Of a stretch of DNA of 64,000 bases, positions 32,853 to 40,293 are shown piece by piece (positions within the stretch are counted from its first letter, which is position 1; every line of letters starts with the position of its first letter). Made by a program: the position numbers and the translations under genes. The stretch is from Streptomyces sp. A 4/2 (lineage in GTDB: Bacteria > Actinomycetota > Actinomycetes > Streptomycetales > Streptomycetaceae), in assembly GCF_940670765.1 (NCBI RefSeq), contig NZ_CALNVW010000031.1, positions 248,001 through 312,000 of the forward strand. The letters run 5' to 3'. The notes under the pieces are model-generated. The model was not told where the DNA came from. It made no database searches and was given only the letters and a program-made list of their open reading frames with translations.

Positions 32853-33152
32853 ATGCAGTGTCCCAAGTGCCGTGCCCCGATGCACACGTACAACCGCAAT
32901 GGCGTGCAGATAGAACAGTGCAGTGGCTGCCGGGGGATATTCCTCGACTACGGCGAACTGGAGTCGCTGACCCAGCTGGAGTCCCAGTGGGGCCAGCAGC
33001 CGCCCCCGCCCCCTGCCCCGCAGGCGTACCCCCCGCCGCAGGCGCCCGTCTGGGGAGCGCCGCAGCACGGCGGCGGCCACTACGAGGGACATCACGGCGG
33101 TCATCACGGCCACCGGAACAGGGGCTTCGGCCACATGCTCTTCTCTTCCTGA
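32853..33152 (+). CDS. TFIIB-type zinc-ribbon protein
   Basis: A 99-residue protein. Residues 3-6 (CPKC) and 25-28 (CSGC) form a zinc ribbon of the zf-TFIIB type, followed by RGIFLDYGELESL. The rest is Pro/Gln-rich and then a His/Gly-rich tail with many HG repeats, which could bind metal. ATG at 32853 follows GGAG by seven bases. It probably shares a transcript with the APH-fold gene. Function is unknown. Confidence 0.85.
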   Translation: MQCPKCRAPMHTYNRNGVQIEQCSGCRGIFLDYGELESLTQLESQWGQQPPPPPAPQAYPPPQAPVWGAPQHGGGHYEGHHGGHHGHRNRGFGHMLFSS

Positions 33153-33176
33153 CCAGCAGAAGAGCGAGAACGACAG

Positions 33177-33205
33177 AACCCCCGGCCGATGAACAGCCGG
33201 GGGTT
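33177..33205. terminator. Bidirectional terminator of the zinc-ribbon gene and the tRNA cluster
   Basis: Ten-base perfect arms AACCCCCGGC and GCCGGGGGTT with a nine-base loop lie between the zinc-ribbon stop and the 3' end of the last minus-strand tRNA. Confidence 0.85.
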
Positions 33206-33214
33206 CCGATCCGG

Positions 33215-33286
33215 TGCGCGATACTGGGATTGAACCAGTGACCTCTTCCGTGTCAGGGAAGCGCTCTCCCGCTGAGCTAATCGCGC
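33215..33286 (-). tRNA. tRNA-Val (GAC)
   Basis: 72 bases with acceptor GCGCGAT/ATCGCGC, D-arm GCTC/GAGC, T-arm CTGG-TTCAATC-CCAG and anticodon loop CTGACAC, so anticodon GAC. Discriminator A. Last gene of the minus-strand cluster; identical to the copy at 33338-33409. Confidence 0.96.
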
Positions 33287-33337
33287 GGGACAATCTGCGA
33301 GTACTGCGTGCTGCCGGTGCTTTCACACCTTACTGCG

Positions 33338-33409
33338 TGCGCGATACTGGGATTGAACCAGTGACCTCTTCCGTGTCAGGGAAGCGCTCTCCCGCTGAGC
33401 TAATCGCGC
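33338..33409 (-). tRNA. tRNA-Val (GAC)
   Basis: Identical 72-base copy of the gene at 33215-33286, separated from it by 51 bases. Anticodon GAC in loop CTGACAC. Confidence 0.96.
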
Positions 33410-33443
33410 GGGTACGGACATCCCACCGTAGTGGGAGATCCAG

Positions 33444-33515
33444 TGGACGATACTGGGATTGAACCAGTGACCTCTTCCGTGTCAGGGAAGCGCTCTCCCG
33501 CTGAGCTAATCGTCC
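33444..33515 (-). tRNA. tRNA-Val (GAC), variant acceptor stem
   Basis: Same body and anticodon GAC as the two downstream copies, but the acceptor stem reads GGACGAT/ATCGTCC. Both strands changed together at pairs 2 and 3, so pairing is kept. It starts four bases after tRNA-Cys. Confidence 0.96.
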
Positions 33516-33519
33516 TTGG

Positions 33520-33590
33520 AGGTGGAGACGGGATTTGAACCCGTGTAGACGGCTTTGCAGGCCGTTGCCTCGCCTCTCGGCCACTCCACC
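33520..33590 (-). tRNA. tRNA-Cys (GCA)
   Basis: 71 bases, acceptor GGTGGAG/CTCCACC with discriminator T, anticodon loop containing CTGCAAA, so anticodon GCA. The next tRNA follows after four bases, so processing of a shared precursor is certain in outline. Confidence 0.96.
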
Positions 33591-33629
33591 AGGAGTGCGG
33601 GGGTTCGGGAAGATCCCCCGGTTCCTACG

Positions 33630-33702
33630 AGCGGACGACCAGGTTCGAACTGGCGACCTCAACCTTGGCAAGGTTGCGCTCTACCAACTGAGCTACGTCC
33701 GC
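33630..33702 (-). tRNA. tRNA-Gly (GCC)
   Basis: 73 bases, acceptor GCGGACG/CGTCCGC, anticodon GCC between arms AACCT and AGGTT. First gene of the five-tRNA cluster. Confidence 0.96.
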
Positions 33703-33744
33703 TTGTCTGTTCCGGGGCGCTTGTGCGTCCCGGTGACGTGTTGA

Positions 33745-33772
33745 ACTCTAGCGGATTCCCGGGCCAGCACAA
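33745..33772 (-). promoter_or_regulatory. Promoter of the tRNA Gly-Cys-Val cluster
   Basis: On the minus strand, TAGAGT (33745-33750) is a perfect TAGRRT -10. TTGTGC (33767-33772) lies 16 bases upstream as a weak -35. The -10 is 42 bases from the first tRNA base. Confidence 0.55.
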
Positions 33773-33848
33773 AAACGCGTTTGCGCAGCGTGCTGCGGTG
33801 CGTTTGCTCCGGAGCGGCTCGCCGGTGGCCCGTCCTAGACTCGCTGGT

Positions 33849-34907
33849 GTGCACCGCCTCTTCCCGATGGCCCGCTTCGGCGGCCGTGTCGCCTGTGACC
33901 TGCGCGATGTCACCAGCGACCCCGCAGCGCTGGACTCCACAGGCTTCTGGGCGGTGGCCGCCGACTTCGAGGGGCGCCTGCGCTGTGCCCGCTTCGGGGA
34001 CGTGCGTACGGAGCCGGTGCCCGCAGCGGTCCCCGGCCGGTGGCGCGGGCCGGCTGCCGGTGACTGGACGTCCTCGCTCGATCACGACGCATACACCTCA
34101 GGGGTCCGGCGCATCCGCGAGCACATCGCCGCCGGCGACGTCTACCAGGCCAATCTCTGCCGGGTACTGACCGCGCCGCTGCCCGACCCGGACACCGCGG
34201 ACATCGACGCGCTGACCTCGCTGCTCGCCCGGGGCAACCCCGCGCCGTACGCCGGGACGATCCGGCTGCCCGCGCACGGGGTGGAGATAGCCACCGCGTC
34301 ACCCGAGCTCTATCTGCGGCGCACCGGCCGGAGCGTCGAGTCCGGGCCGATCAAGGGCACGGGCCGCACCGCGGGGGACCTCCTGGAGAAGGACCACGCG
34401 GAGAACGTGATGATCGTCGACCTCGTGCGCAACGATCTCGGCCGCGTCTGCGCCACCGGCTCCGTCACCGTGCCGCAGCTCTGCGCCGTCGAGCCCCACC
34501 CCGGCCTCGTCCACCTGGTCTCCACGGTCCGCGGCGAACTCGCCGGCGGAACCGGCTGGGCGGAACTCCTCGCGGCCACCTTCCCGCCCGGATCGGTGAC
34601 CGGAGCGCCCAAGTCGAGTGCCCTGGACATCATCGAGGCGCTGGAGACCGCACGCCGCGGACCGTACTGCGGGGGTATCGGCTGGGTCGACGCCGACCGC
34701 GGCACGGGCGAGCTGGCCGTCGGGATCCGTACGTTCTGGATCGACCGCACCGGTACCGGCAAGCCGGTCCTGCGCTTCGGTACGGGCGCCGGGATCACCT
34801 GGGGCTCGGACCCCGAGCGGGAGTGGGACGAGACCGAGCTGAAGGCCTCCCGGCTGCTCGCGATAGCGTCGGGGGCGAACGAGGCGATCGGAAGGACCAC
34901 TCCATGA
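33849..34907 (+). CDS. pabB: Aminodeoxychorismate synthase component I (chorismate-binding)
   Basis: A 352-residue chorismate-utilising enzyme: IREHIAAGDVYQANLCR, SPELYLRR, SGPIKGTGRT, VMIVDLVRNDLGRV and PGSVTGAPKSSALDIIE are the family blocks, and KxTxxR is intact. With a glutamine amidotransferase partner it forms 4-amino-4-deoxychorismate for folate; component II is not in the window. The N-terminus is shorter than in TrpE, which fits PabB. GTG at 33849 lies eight bases after a TAGACT -10, so the message may be leaderless; ATG 33867 is an alternative. The stop overlaps the lyase gene by ATGA, supporting the folate assignment. Confidence 0.88.
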   Translation: MHRLFPMARFGGRVACDLRDVTSDPAALDSTGFWAVAADFEGRLRCARFGDVRTEPVPAAVPGRWRGPAAGDWTSSLDHDAYTSGVRRIREHIAAGDVYQANLCRVLTAPLPDPDTADIDALTSLLARGNPAPYAGTIRLPAHGVEIATASPELYLRRTGRSVESGPIKGTGRTAGDLLEKDHAENVMIVDLVRNDLGRVCATGSVTVPQLCAVEPHPGLVHLVSTVRGELAGGTGWAELLAATFPPGSVTGAPKSSALDIIEALETARRGPYCGGIGWVDADRGTGELAVGIRTFWIDRTGTGKPVLRFGTGAGITWGSDPEREWDETELKASRLLAIASGANEAIGRTTP

Positions 34908-35725
34908 AGATCTGGGTCAACGGCGGGCTCCAGGACTCCGGCACCGCTCTGGTGTCCGTGCTCGACCACGGCCTGACCGTGGGTGACGGCATCTTCGAGA
35001 CGGTCAAGGCGACGGGGGGAGGCACCTTCGCGCTCACCCGCCACCTCGACCGGCTGACCCGCTCCGCGCGCGGCCTGGGACTGCCCGACCCGGACCTCGA
35101 CGAGGTGCGCCGCGCCTGTGCGGCCGTACTGGAGGCCAATCCGATGCCGCTCGGCAGGCTGCGGATCACCTACACGGGAGGTCTCTCCCCGCTCGGCTCC
35201 GACCGCGGTGACGCCGGACCCACCCTGGTCGTCGCCCTCGGCGAGACGAAACGCCGCCCCGACACCACCGCCGCCGTCACCGTCCCCTGGACGCGCAACG
35301 AGCGCAGCGCGCTGGCCGGGCTCAAGACCACCTCGTACGCGGAGAACGTCGTCGCGCTCGCCCGCGCGCACGAACACGGCGCGACCGAGGCGCTGTTCGC
35401 CAACACCGTCGGCGCGCTCTGCGAGGGCACCGGCTCCAACGTCTTCGTCGTCGTCGACGGCGAACTGCACACACCGCGCCTGGCCTCCGGCTGTCTGGCG
35501 GGGATCACCCGGGCCCTGGCGGTCGAGTGGACCGGGGCGCACGAGAGCGATCTGCCGTTCGACGTGCTGGAGCGGGCCGAGGAGATCTTCCTGACCTCGA
35601 CCCTCCGTGACGTGCAGGCCGTCCACCGGATCGACGGGCGCGAACTGACCGAGGTGCCGGGCCCGGTGACCACGAAGGCCATGCGGATCTGGGACGAGCG
35701 CGCCGCGGACCAGCTGGATCCGTAG
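34904..35725 (+). CDS. pabC: Aminodeoxychorismate lyase (class IV aminotransferase)
   Basis: A 273-residue fold-type IV PLP enzyme that releases 4-aminobenzoate and pyruvate. MKIWVNG and VSVLDHGLTVGDGIFETVKA begin the fold, the PLP lysine is in LKTTSYAENVV, and EGTGSNVFVV is the cofactor-binding strand. It is coupled to the upstream synthase (ATGA) and has GGAAGGA ahead of the ATG. A branched-chain or D-amino-acid aminotransferase is a less likely reading given this partner. Confidence 0.9.
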   Translation: MKIWVNGGLQDSGTALVSVLDHGLTVGDGIFETVKATGGGTFALTRHLDRLTRSARGLGLPDPDLDEVRRACAAVLEANPMPLGRLRITYTGGLSPLGSDRGDAGPTLVVALGETKRRPDTTAAVTVPWTRNERSALAGLKTTSYAENVVALARAHEHGATEALFANTVGALCEGTGSNVFVVVDGELHTPRLASGCLAGITRALAVEWTGAHESDLPFDVLERAEEIFLTSTLRDVQAVHRIDGRELTEVPGPVTTKAMRIWDERAADQLDP

Positions 35726-35763
35726 CGGCCCCGCTCGCCGGCTGGTCCATGCCGTCAAACCGG

Positions 35764-35793
35764 GTGACATGGCGACCCCGAGGCGGGTAGAAA
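35764..35793 (+). promoter_or_regulatory. Promoter giving a leaderless GNAT transcript
   Basis: GTGACA (35764-35769) and TAGAAA (35788-35793) are 18 bases apart, matching the Streptomyces vegetative spacing. The -10 ends seven bases before the ATG at 35801, so transcription should begin at or just before the start codon. Confidence 0.6.
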
Positions 35794-35800
35794 CCCCGTG

Positions 35801-36640
35801 ATGACCACCACCCTGCGGCCGACCGGGCCGCTCCAGCAGGGCGCCGACGGCGCCAAGTCCCGCTCCTACCAGGTATGCGTGAACAGTCGCCCGGTGGGCG
35901 CCGTCGACCTCCGTACGGACGCGGACTTCGGCCCCACCTGCGCCGTCATCGGCGGACTGCGGATCGACGAGGCCGACCGCGGGCGGGGCCGGGCCACCGT
36001 GGCCGCGCTCGCCGCCGAGGAGGTACTGCGGGGCTGGGGCTGCACCCAGGTAGAGGCCTCGGCGCCGGCCGACGACACCGCGGCTGTCCGGATGGCCGCC
36101 TCGCTCGGATACACCGAACGCAACAGCAACATGATCAAGAAGCTGCCGGAACAGCCGCCCGCGCTCCCTTCGGATGTCGAGGTCCGCCGGATGAGCGAGG
36201 ACGAGTTCCGGGGCTGGCTGGCCCAGGCCATCGAGGGCTACGCACGATCCTGGACAGACCGGGGCGTCTCCGTGGAGCAGGCCCGCGCCAAGTCCGAGGC
36301 CGACCACCGCAAGCTGTTGCCCGACGGCCTTGCCACCCCGGGAACGATCATCGACGTGCTGCTCCACGAGGCAGTGGTGGTCGGGTCCATCTGGATCGCG
36401 GAGAGGGAAGTGGACCCCGGCCGACGGGGGAGCTTCATCTTCGACGTCGAGGTCGAAGAGGCGTACCGGGGCCGCGGGCACGGCCGTTCACTCATGCTGC
36501 TCGCCGAGCGCGAGGCGATGGCGGCCGGGATGCCGCTGATCAAACTCAACGTCTTCGCGGGCAACACCCCGGCTGTCCGGCTCTACGAGTCACTGGGCTA
36601 CGAGACGGTCCGGCGCCACTACTTCAAACAACTCGTCTAG
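35801..36640 (+). CDS. Tandem GNAT-domain acetyltransferase
   Basis: A 279-residue protein with two acetyltransferase-like halves. The first (about residues 20-118) has LRIDEADRGRGRATVAALAAEE; the second (about 130-279) has FDVEVEEAYRGRGHGRSLMLLAE with a complete R-G-R-G-H-G acetyl-CoA loop and LNVFAGNTPAVRLYESLGYE. The first half is less canonical and may be structural, as in mycothiol-synthase-like two-domain GNATs, though MshD itself is not claimed. The ATG has no ribosome-binding site and follows a promoter directly; a GTG just upstream (35798) is in frame. Confidence 0.82.
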   Translation: MTTTLRPTGPLQQGADGAKSRSYQVCVNSRPVGAVDLRTDADFGPTCAVIGGLRIDEADRGRGRATVAALAAEEVLRGWGCTQVEASAPADDTAAVRMAASLGYTERNSNMIKKLPEQPPALPSDVEVRRMSEDEFRGWLAQAIEGYARSWTDRGVSVEQARAKSEADHRKLLPDGLATPGTIIDVLLHEAVVVGSIWIAEREVDPGRRGSFIFDVEVEEAYRGRGHGRSLMLLAEREAMAAGMPLIKLNVFAGNTPAVRLYESLGYETVRRHYFKQLV

Positions 36641-36665
36641 CATCCAGCACCTGTGTGGAGCGGAA

Positions 36666-37184
36666 CTACTCACCGCCCGCCGCGAGCAGCCGGTCCGCGA
36701 TCTCCTCGATCCGCTCGCGCAGCCCCTGCTGGCTCTTGCCGCCGTCCAGGCGCTCGCCGCCGATGACATAGGTCGGGGTGCCCGTGACGCCGATGGCCTT
36801 GCCCTCCGCCTGGTCGGCGTCCACGGTCAGCATGTGCCGGCCGTCGATCAGTACGGTGTCGAACTCGTCGGCGTCCAGGCCCAGTTCACCGGCGATCTCC
36901 AGCAGGAGGGGCTCGCCCTGCGCTGCGAGCTCCTCGGTGCGGGCGAGCACGGCTTCCGTGTACGGCCAGCCCTGCCCCTGCTCGTACGCCTCCTCAGCGG
37001 CCTGGGCGGCGGCGTAGGCGTGCTGGTGCTTTTCGAGGGGGAAGTGGCGCAGCCGCACGTCCAGCCGGTCGCCGTAGCGGGCGCGCAGGGCGCGTACGTC
37101 TTCCAGGGCGCTGCGGCAGTCGGGGCACTGGAGCTCGCACCAGACGTCCAGGACGACGGGGCGGGCGGGGGAGGAGTCGCTCAT
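36666..37184 (-). CDS. DsbA-family thiol oxidoreductase (thioredoxin fold)
   Basis: A 172-residue DsbA-like protein without a signal peptide. The redox motif is CPDC at residues 20-23 (VWCELQCPDCRSALE), with an additional Cys16, and the cis-Pro loop is GVTGTPTYVIGG. The helical insert between them is typical. It acts in the cytoplasm, possibly on mycothiol- or thioredoxin-linked disulfides, as for FrnE-like relatives. GGGAG is 11 bases upstream of the ATG. It converges on the GNAT gene. Confidence 0.87.
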   Translation of the reverse strand: MSDSSPARPVVLDVWCELQCPDCRSALEDVRALRARYGDRLDVRLRHFPLEKHQHAYAAAQAAEEAYEQGQGWPYTEAVLARTEELAAQGEPLLLEIAGELGLDADEFDTVLIDGRHMLTVDADQAEGKAIGVTGTPTYVIGGERLDGGKSQQGLRERIEEIADRLLAAGGE

Positions 37185-37342
37185 GCGTACAGTCTCCCAG
37201 CCCCGTGGCGGCCCGCCGAACCGGGACCTGAGGAGGATGCGCCCCCGAGATGTCCCTGAGGTCGCCCCCGGGCGTGGCTTCTGCACCGCACTCCGGTGCA
37301 GGATGGAGGGGAGAGAGCACCCGCACGGCTGGAGGAGACCGG

Positions 37343-37825
37343 ATGATTGCCGAGACCGTCTGTTCCGCGGTGTCCGCGGCAGGGCTGGGTATCGCTGCGA
37401 TCACGGCGTACCGCAAGCGTTTCCTGTCGGCGACGCGTATCGCCGCGTACTCCCTGGTCCCGGTGGGGCTGGTCCTCACAGGTGTCGTCGGCTGGGTCTC
37501 CGACATGGTGTTCAAGCCGTCGGTCTGGCTGGGCTTCGGCCTGCTCGGGGTCGCCTGGCTGCTCTTCGCGACCACCAGGGCGGTCGAGCGGCGCTCCGGC
37601 GGTACGCGCAAGGAACGCAAGGCGGCCAGGGAGGCGCAGCGCGAGGCGGTCGCCCCGGCGGCTTCGGCGCCCTCGCTGCCGGGGCGCGAGGTGGCGGCGC
37701 CGTCCCGGTCCACGGCGCGGCCCGCGACGGAGCCGAGGCCGCAGCCCGCGGCTCAGCCCCGGTCGGCGGCCCCCAAGGAGGACTTCTCCGACATCGAGGC
37801 GATCCTCAAGAAGCACGGCATCTGA
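37343..37825 (+). CDS. Small membrane protein with conserved acidic tail, unknown
   Basis: A 160-residue protein: a short N-terminal span, AVSAAGLGIAAITAYRKRF, and two hydrophobic segments (about 31-52 and 58-75), then a basic stretch (RKERKAAREAQRE), a Pro/Ala-rich linker and a C-terminal EDFSDIEAILKKHGI. The tail looks like a docking peptide. GGAGGAG lies five bases upstream of the ATG. No function is recognised. Its last 73 bases overlap, on the opposite strand, the ORF at 37753-38271. Confidence 0.8.
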   Translation: MIAETVCSAVSAAGLGIAAITAYRKRFLSATRIAAYSLVPVGLVLTGVVGWVSDMVFKPSVWLGFGLLGVAWLLFATTRAVERRSGGTRKERKAAREAQREAVAPAASAPSLPGREVAAPSRSTARPATEPRPQPAAQPRSAAPKEDFSDIEAILKKHGI

Positions 37826-38271
37826 CGCGGCGCCCGTCCTGCGGGGCGGGGGCCCGGACCGGGCCGTACGGGCGCGGCCGTCTCCTGACGCCGCGGGCCG
37901 TGGCCAGTTCCGGTGTCGACGGTGAGCGCCTTGGCCGTGGCCTCCTGGACGTTCACCACGGACCGGATGACGGCCGGGATCTCGGCCTCGATGGTGTGGC
38001 ACTGGTCGAGCATGAAGCTGACCCGGGCCGCGGGCTCCAGGCCGCCGTTGCGCACCCTGACGCCCAACTTGAAACAGTGGGCGTACGCGGTGCCCCGGTC
38101 GGGGACGTCGGTGGAGTAGAAGGCGGGCTCGAACAGCTTGTACTCCAGCAGCATGCGCTGGTCGGCACCGAGCCGTTCGTACACCGTGCTCAGCGCCGGA
38201 ACGGGTCGTACGGGCGTCCAGCATCCTGCCGTACTGATATCCGGTCGGCACACAATTGGCCGGGATGTCAC
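37753..38271 (-). pseudogene. Probable gene remnant or poorly bounded gene
   Basis: An open frame of 172 codons. Residues about 27-135 (38193-37867) have strong Streptomyces codon bias and read like a real protein (MLLEYKLFEPAFYSTDVPD, HCFKLGVRVRNGGLEP). Outside that stretch both ends lose coding character, the N-terminus has no convincing start, and the C-terminus runs 73 bases into the convergent gene. This fits a decayed fragment of a larger gene, or a gene with a GTG start near 38184 and a recent frameshift at the end. The family is not recognised. Confidence 0.4.
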
Positions 38272-38348
38272 GGGATCCGGCGAACTGCCCAGCAGGGTAT
38301 GCGTGTTGGCCAGCGAAATGACCTTGGTTGCGCGATCATCGGCCCGAG

Positions 38349-38507
38349 ATGCTGGATACCTCCCGGGACGATGTCACCGTCCCCACCCCTGCCCCTGAGC
38401 CGCGTGGCTGTCTTTTCGCGCTCTCTCAACCACCCCTGATGATCTTCCTCGGGGTGATCGGCTGTCTGCTGCTGATGGCGGCCGTGCACGATCTGTTCCT
38501 GCTGTGA
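38349..38507 (+). CDS. 52-residue membrane peptide
   Basis: ATG at 38349 and TGA at 38505-38507 enclose 52 codons. The first 29 residues are polar and Pro-rich; the rest is one hydrophobic span, LMIFLGVIGCLLLMAAV, ending HDLFLL. Codon bias supports coding. No good ribosome-binding site is present (CGAG only), so a leaderless or weakly translated message is possible. It ends nine bases from the convergent CGNR gene. Function is unknown. Confidence 0.55.
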   Translation: MLDTSRDDVTVPTPAPEPRGCLFALSQPPLMIFLGVIGCLLLMAAVHDLFLL

Positions 38508-38516
38508 GGGCGAACG

Positions 38517-39074
38517 TCAGCCCGCGGCGGCCTTGCGCCTCGCGCGGTAGGCGGCGACATGTAGCCGGTTGCCGCAGGTACGGCTGTCGCAGTAGCGGCG
38601 CGAGCGATTGCGTGAGAGGTCGACGAAGGCGTGCCCGCAGTCCGGCGCCTCGCAGCGCCGCAGCCGCTCCTGCTCGCCCGCGACGACGATGAAGGCCAGG
38701 GCCATACCGCCGTCGGCCGCCAGGTGGTCGGCGACGGACGCGCCGGGCGCGAAGTAGTGGACATGCCACTCGTAGCCGTCGTGATCGGTGAGCTGCGGGG
38801 TGGTGCCGGCGGCGGCGACGAGCTGGTTGACGAGTGCGGCAGCGATGTGCGGGCCGGGTGCGGCGAACACATCGGCGAACCGCTGCCGAACGCCGATCAC
38901 GGCCTTCCGGTCCTCCTCGCAGAGGCTTCCCACGCCGCTCAGGTCGTACTGCTGCACGAATGCGTACAGTCCCTCGATGGCCGCGAGCGGGTCGGTCTCG
39001 GCGCCCTCCGGTGCGGTGTTCACCAGAGCGACCACCACGTCGAGGGCGATCCGGGTGTCGTGGGGGATCAGCAC
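38517..39074 (-). CDS. CGNR zinc-finger protein with ABATE domain
   Basis: A 185-residue protein. The N-terminal part (DTRIALDVVVALVNT) is the putative stress-linked ABATE domain. The C-terminal treble-clef finger has ERLRRCEAPDCGHAFVDLSR then RRYCDSRTCGNR, with two C-x4-C pairs and the eponymous CGNR, followed by a basic tail. These proteins are thought to be transcription regulators. GTG at 39072-39074 follows AGGGAG by eight bases. It lies next to ssgB but in a separate transcription unit, 192 bases away. Confidence 0.9.
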   Translation of the reverse strand: MLIPHDTRIALDVVVALVNTAPEGAETDPLAAIEGLYAFVQQYDLSGVGSLCEEDRKAVIGVRQRFADVFAAPGPHIAAALVNQLVAAAGTTPQLTDHDGYEWHVHYFAPGASVADHLAADGGMALAFIVVAGEQERLRRCEAPDCGHAFVDLSRNRSRRYCDSRTCGNRLHVAAYRARRKAAAG

Positions 39075-39266
39075 GATGCACTCCCTGGCCGGCGGCGGGC
39101 GGGCGCCCGCCGATGCTGGCCGACTCTAGCCGCTCGGGTCAGGAGCGCATCGAGCGCCGCCCCGCGGTGGATTCCGCGGGAGCGGCGCTCGGTGCCTGCC
39201 GTATGTGGTTGTCTGCGCGGTGCCGTCGCCCCGAGTCGGACAGCACCGGGCGTCTCGCAGCCTGGC

Positions 39267-39680
39267 TCAGCTTTCGGCCAGGATGTGCGAGAGCTCCGTG
39301 TCGAGATCGAAATGGCGGTGTTCCGTGCCGGGTGGCACGGCGGCGTCGGTCCGCTTCAGGAACGACTCCAGGGCCCTCGCTGGGGCTTCGAGCAGGGCTT
39401 CTCCTTCCGGAGAGCTCAGGGCGATGCAGACGACGCCCTGACCGTGGCTGCGCGACGGCCAGACTCGGACGTCGCCGGTGCCGGTGGGCCTGTGCAGACC
39501 CTCTGCGAGGAGATCGCGGGCGAAGACCCACTCCACGGTCTCTTCGGCTCCGGTGTGGAAGGTGGCATGCACGGCATAAGGATCGGCCGTGTCATACCGC
39601 AGGCCCGCGGGTACAGGCAGTGATGACTCGCTCGACACAACGAGGCGCAGGTGCAGCTCGCAGCTGACCGTGGTGTTCAT
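39267..39680 (-). CDS. ssgB: Sporulation-specific cell division protein SsgB
   Basis: A 137-residue SsgA-like protein recognisable as SsgB from its nearly invariant sequence (ELHLRLVVSSESSLPVPAGL, VHATFHTGAEETVEWVFARD, DVRVWPSRSHGQG, LDTELSHILAES). In Streptomyces SsgB marks future septation sites in aerial hyphae and recruits FtsZ together with SsgA. ATG at 39678-39680 gives the standard start; GAAAGG is 11 bases upstream. An upstream extension to 39746 is not coding. It establishes the host as a sporulating actinomycete. Confidence 0.97.
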   Translation of the reverse strand: MNTTVSCELHLRLVVSSESSLPVPAGLRYDTADPYAVHATFHTGAEETVEWVFARDLLAEGLHRPTGTGDVRVWPSRSHGQGVVCIALSSPEGEALLEAPARALESFLKRTDAAVPPGTEHRHFDLDTELSHILAES

Positions 39681-40081
39681 AAGCGCCAGGGCCTTTCGCT
39701 CAGTGTGCGCTCGGGGATTCGCACGTCGGCGAAATCGACATGCCACCTACGGTGCCGTTGTAAACCCCTCTGACCGTTTTGTGGCTCTTGAGGTCGCCTG
39801 TATGGCGGAGTGCGGATTTATCCGGTTACTCCATTGCAGTGACGACGCGTGATCCGGTACCGGTCCGGACTGCTCCACGGGGTGGATTCGTATGACTGCG
39901 GAGAGTGGTGAGCGGTGGGAGTCGCGCGGCTCGCCGTTCGCCGCGTCCTCGCGGCGGGAGAATCCGGGGGTCTGTCACGGGGTGCGGCCGGCGCTGCGAC
40001 CGACCGGGTGCGGTGAGCTGACCGGCGACGACCGGGTGGTCCGACGGGGTGTGGCCATGCGGTAATGTTTTCCTTGCACCC
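39681..40081. other. 401-base intergenic region with the ssgB promoter region
   Basis: The ssgB promoter must lie in the first part; on the minus strand GTTTAC (39758-39763) followed by GTAGGT is a possible but weak sigma-H-like pair. The rest leads to tRNA-Val. A 57-codon ORF at 39892-40065 has fair codon bias and a GGGGTGG seven bases upstream but no recognisable features, so it is not called. Confidence 0.4.
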
Positions 40082-40153
40082 GGGCGATTAGCTCAGTGGG
40101 AGAGCGCTTCGTTCACACCGAAGAGGTCACTGGTTCGAACCCAGTATCGCCCA
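40082..40153 (+). tRNA. tRNA-Val (CAC)
   Basis: 72 bases, acceptor GGGCGAT/ATCGCCC, anticodon loop TTCACAC, so anticodon CAC. Identical to the copy at 42851-42922. Confidence 0.96.
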
Positions 40154-40167
40154 CCACCCGGACCGCT

Positions 40168-40194
40168 GGCCCGGAGGTTTCCCACCTCCGGGCC
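40168..40194 (+). terminator. Terminator of the first tRNA-Val(CAC)
   Basis: Eleven-base arms GGCCCGGAGGT and ACCTCCGGGCC with a five-base loop follow the tRNA. Confidence 0.8.
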
Positions 40195-40293
40195 GGCGGC
40201 GTTTCCCGTGACCTTCTCCGTCGTCCGGTGCGGGCCTTCTCTGAACGTTTCAACACCCGCCGGATGATGCGAGCCCGGCCCGTGGGCCGCCGC

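Noticed and set aside
39892..40065. 57-codon ORF before tRNA-Val.
   Set aside because: Codon bias is fair but the product has no recognisable features and the region is needed for promoters; evidence is too thin to call a gene.
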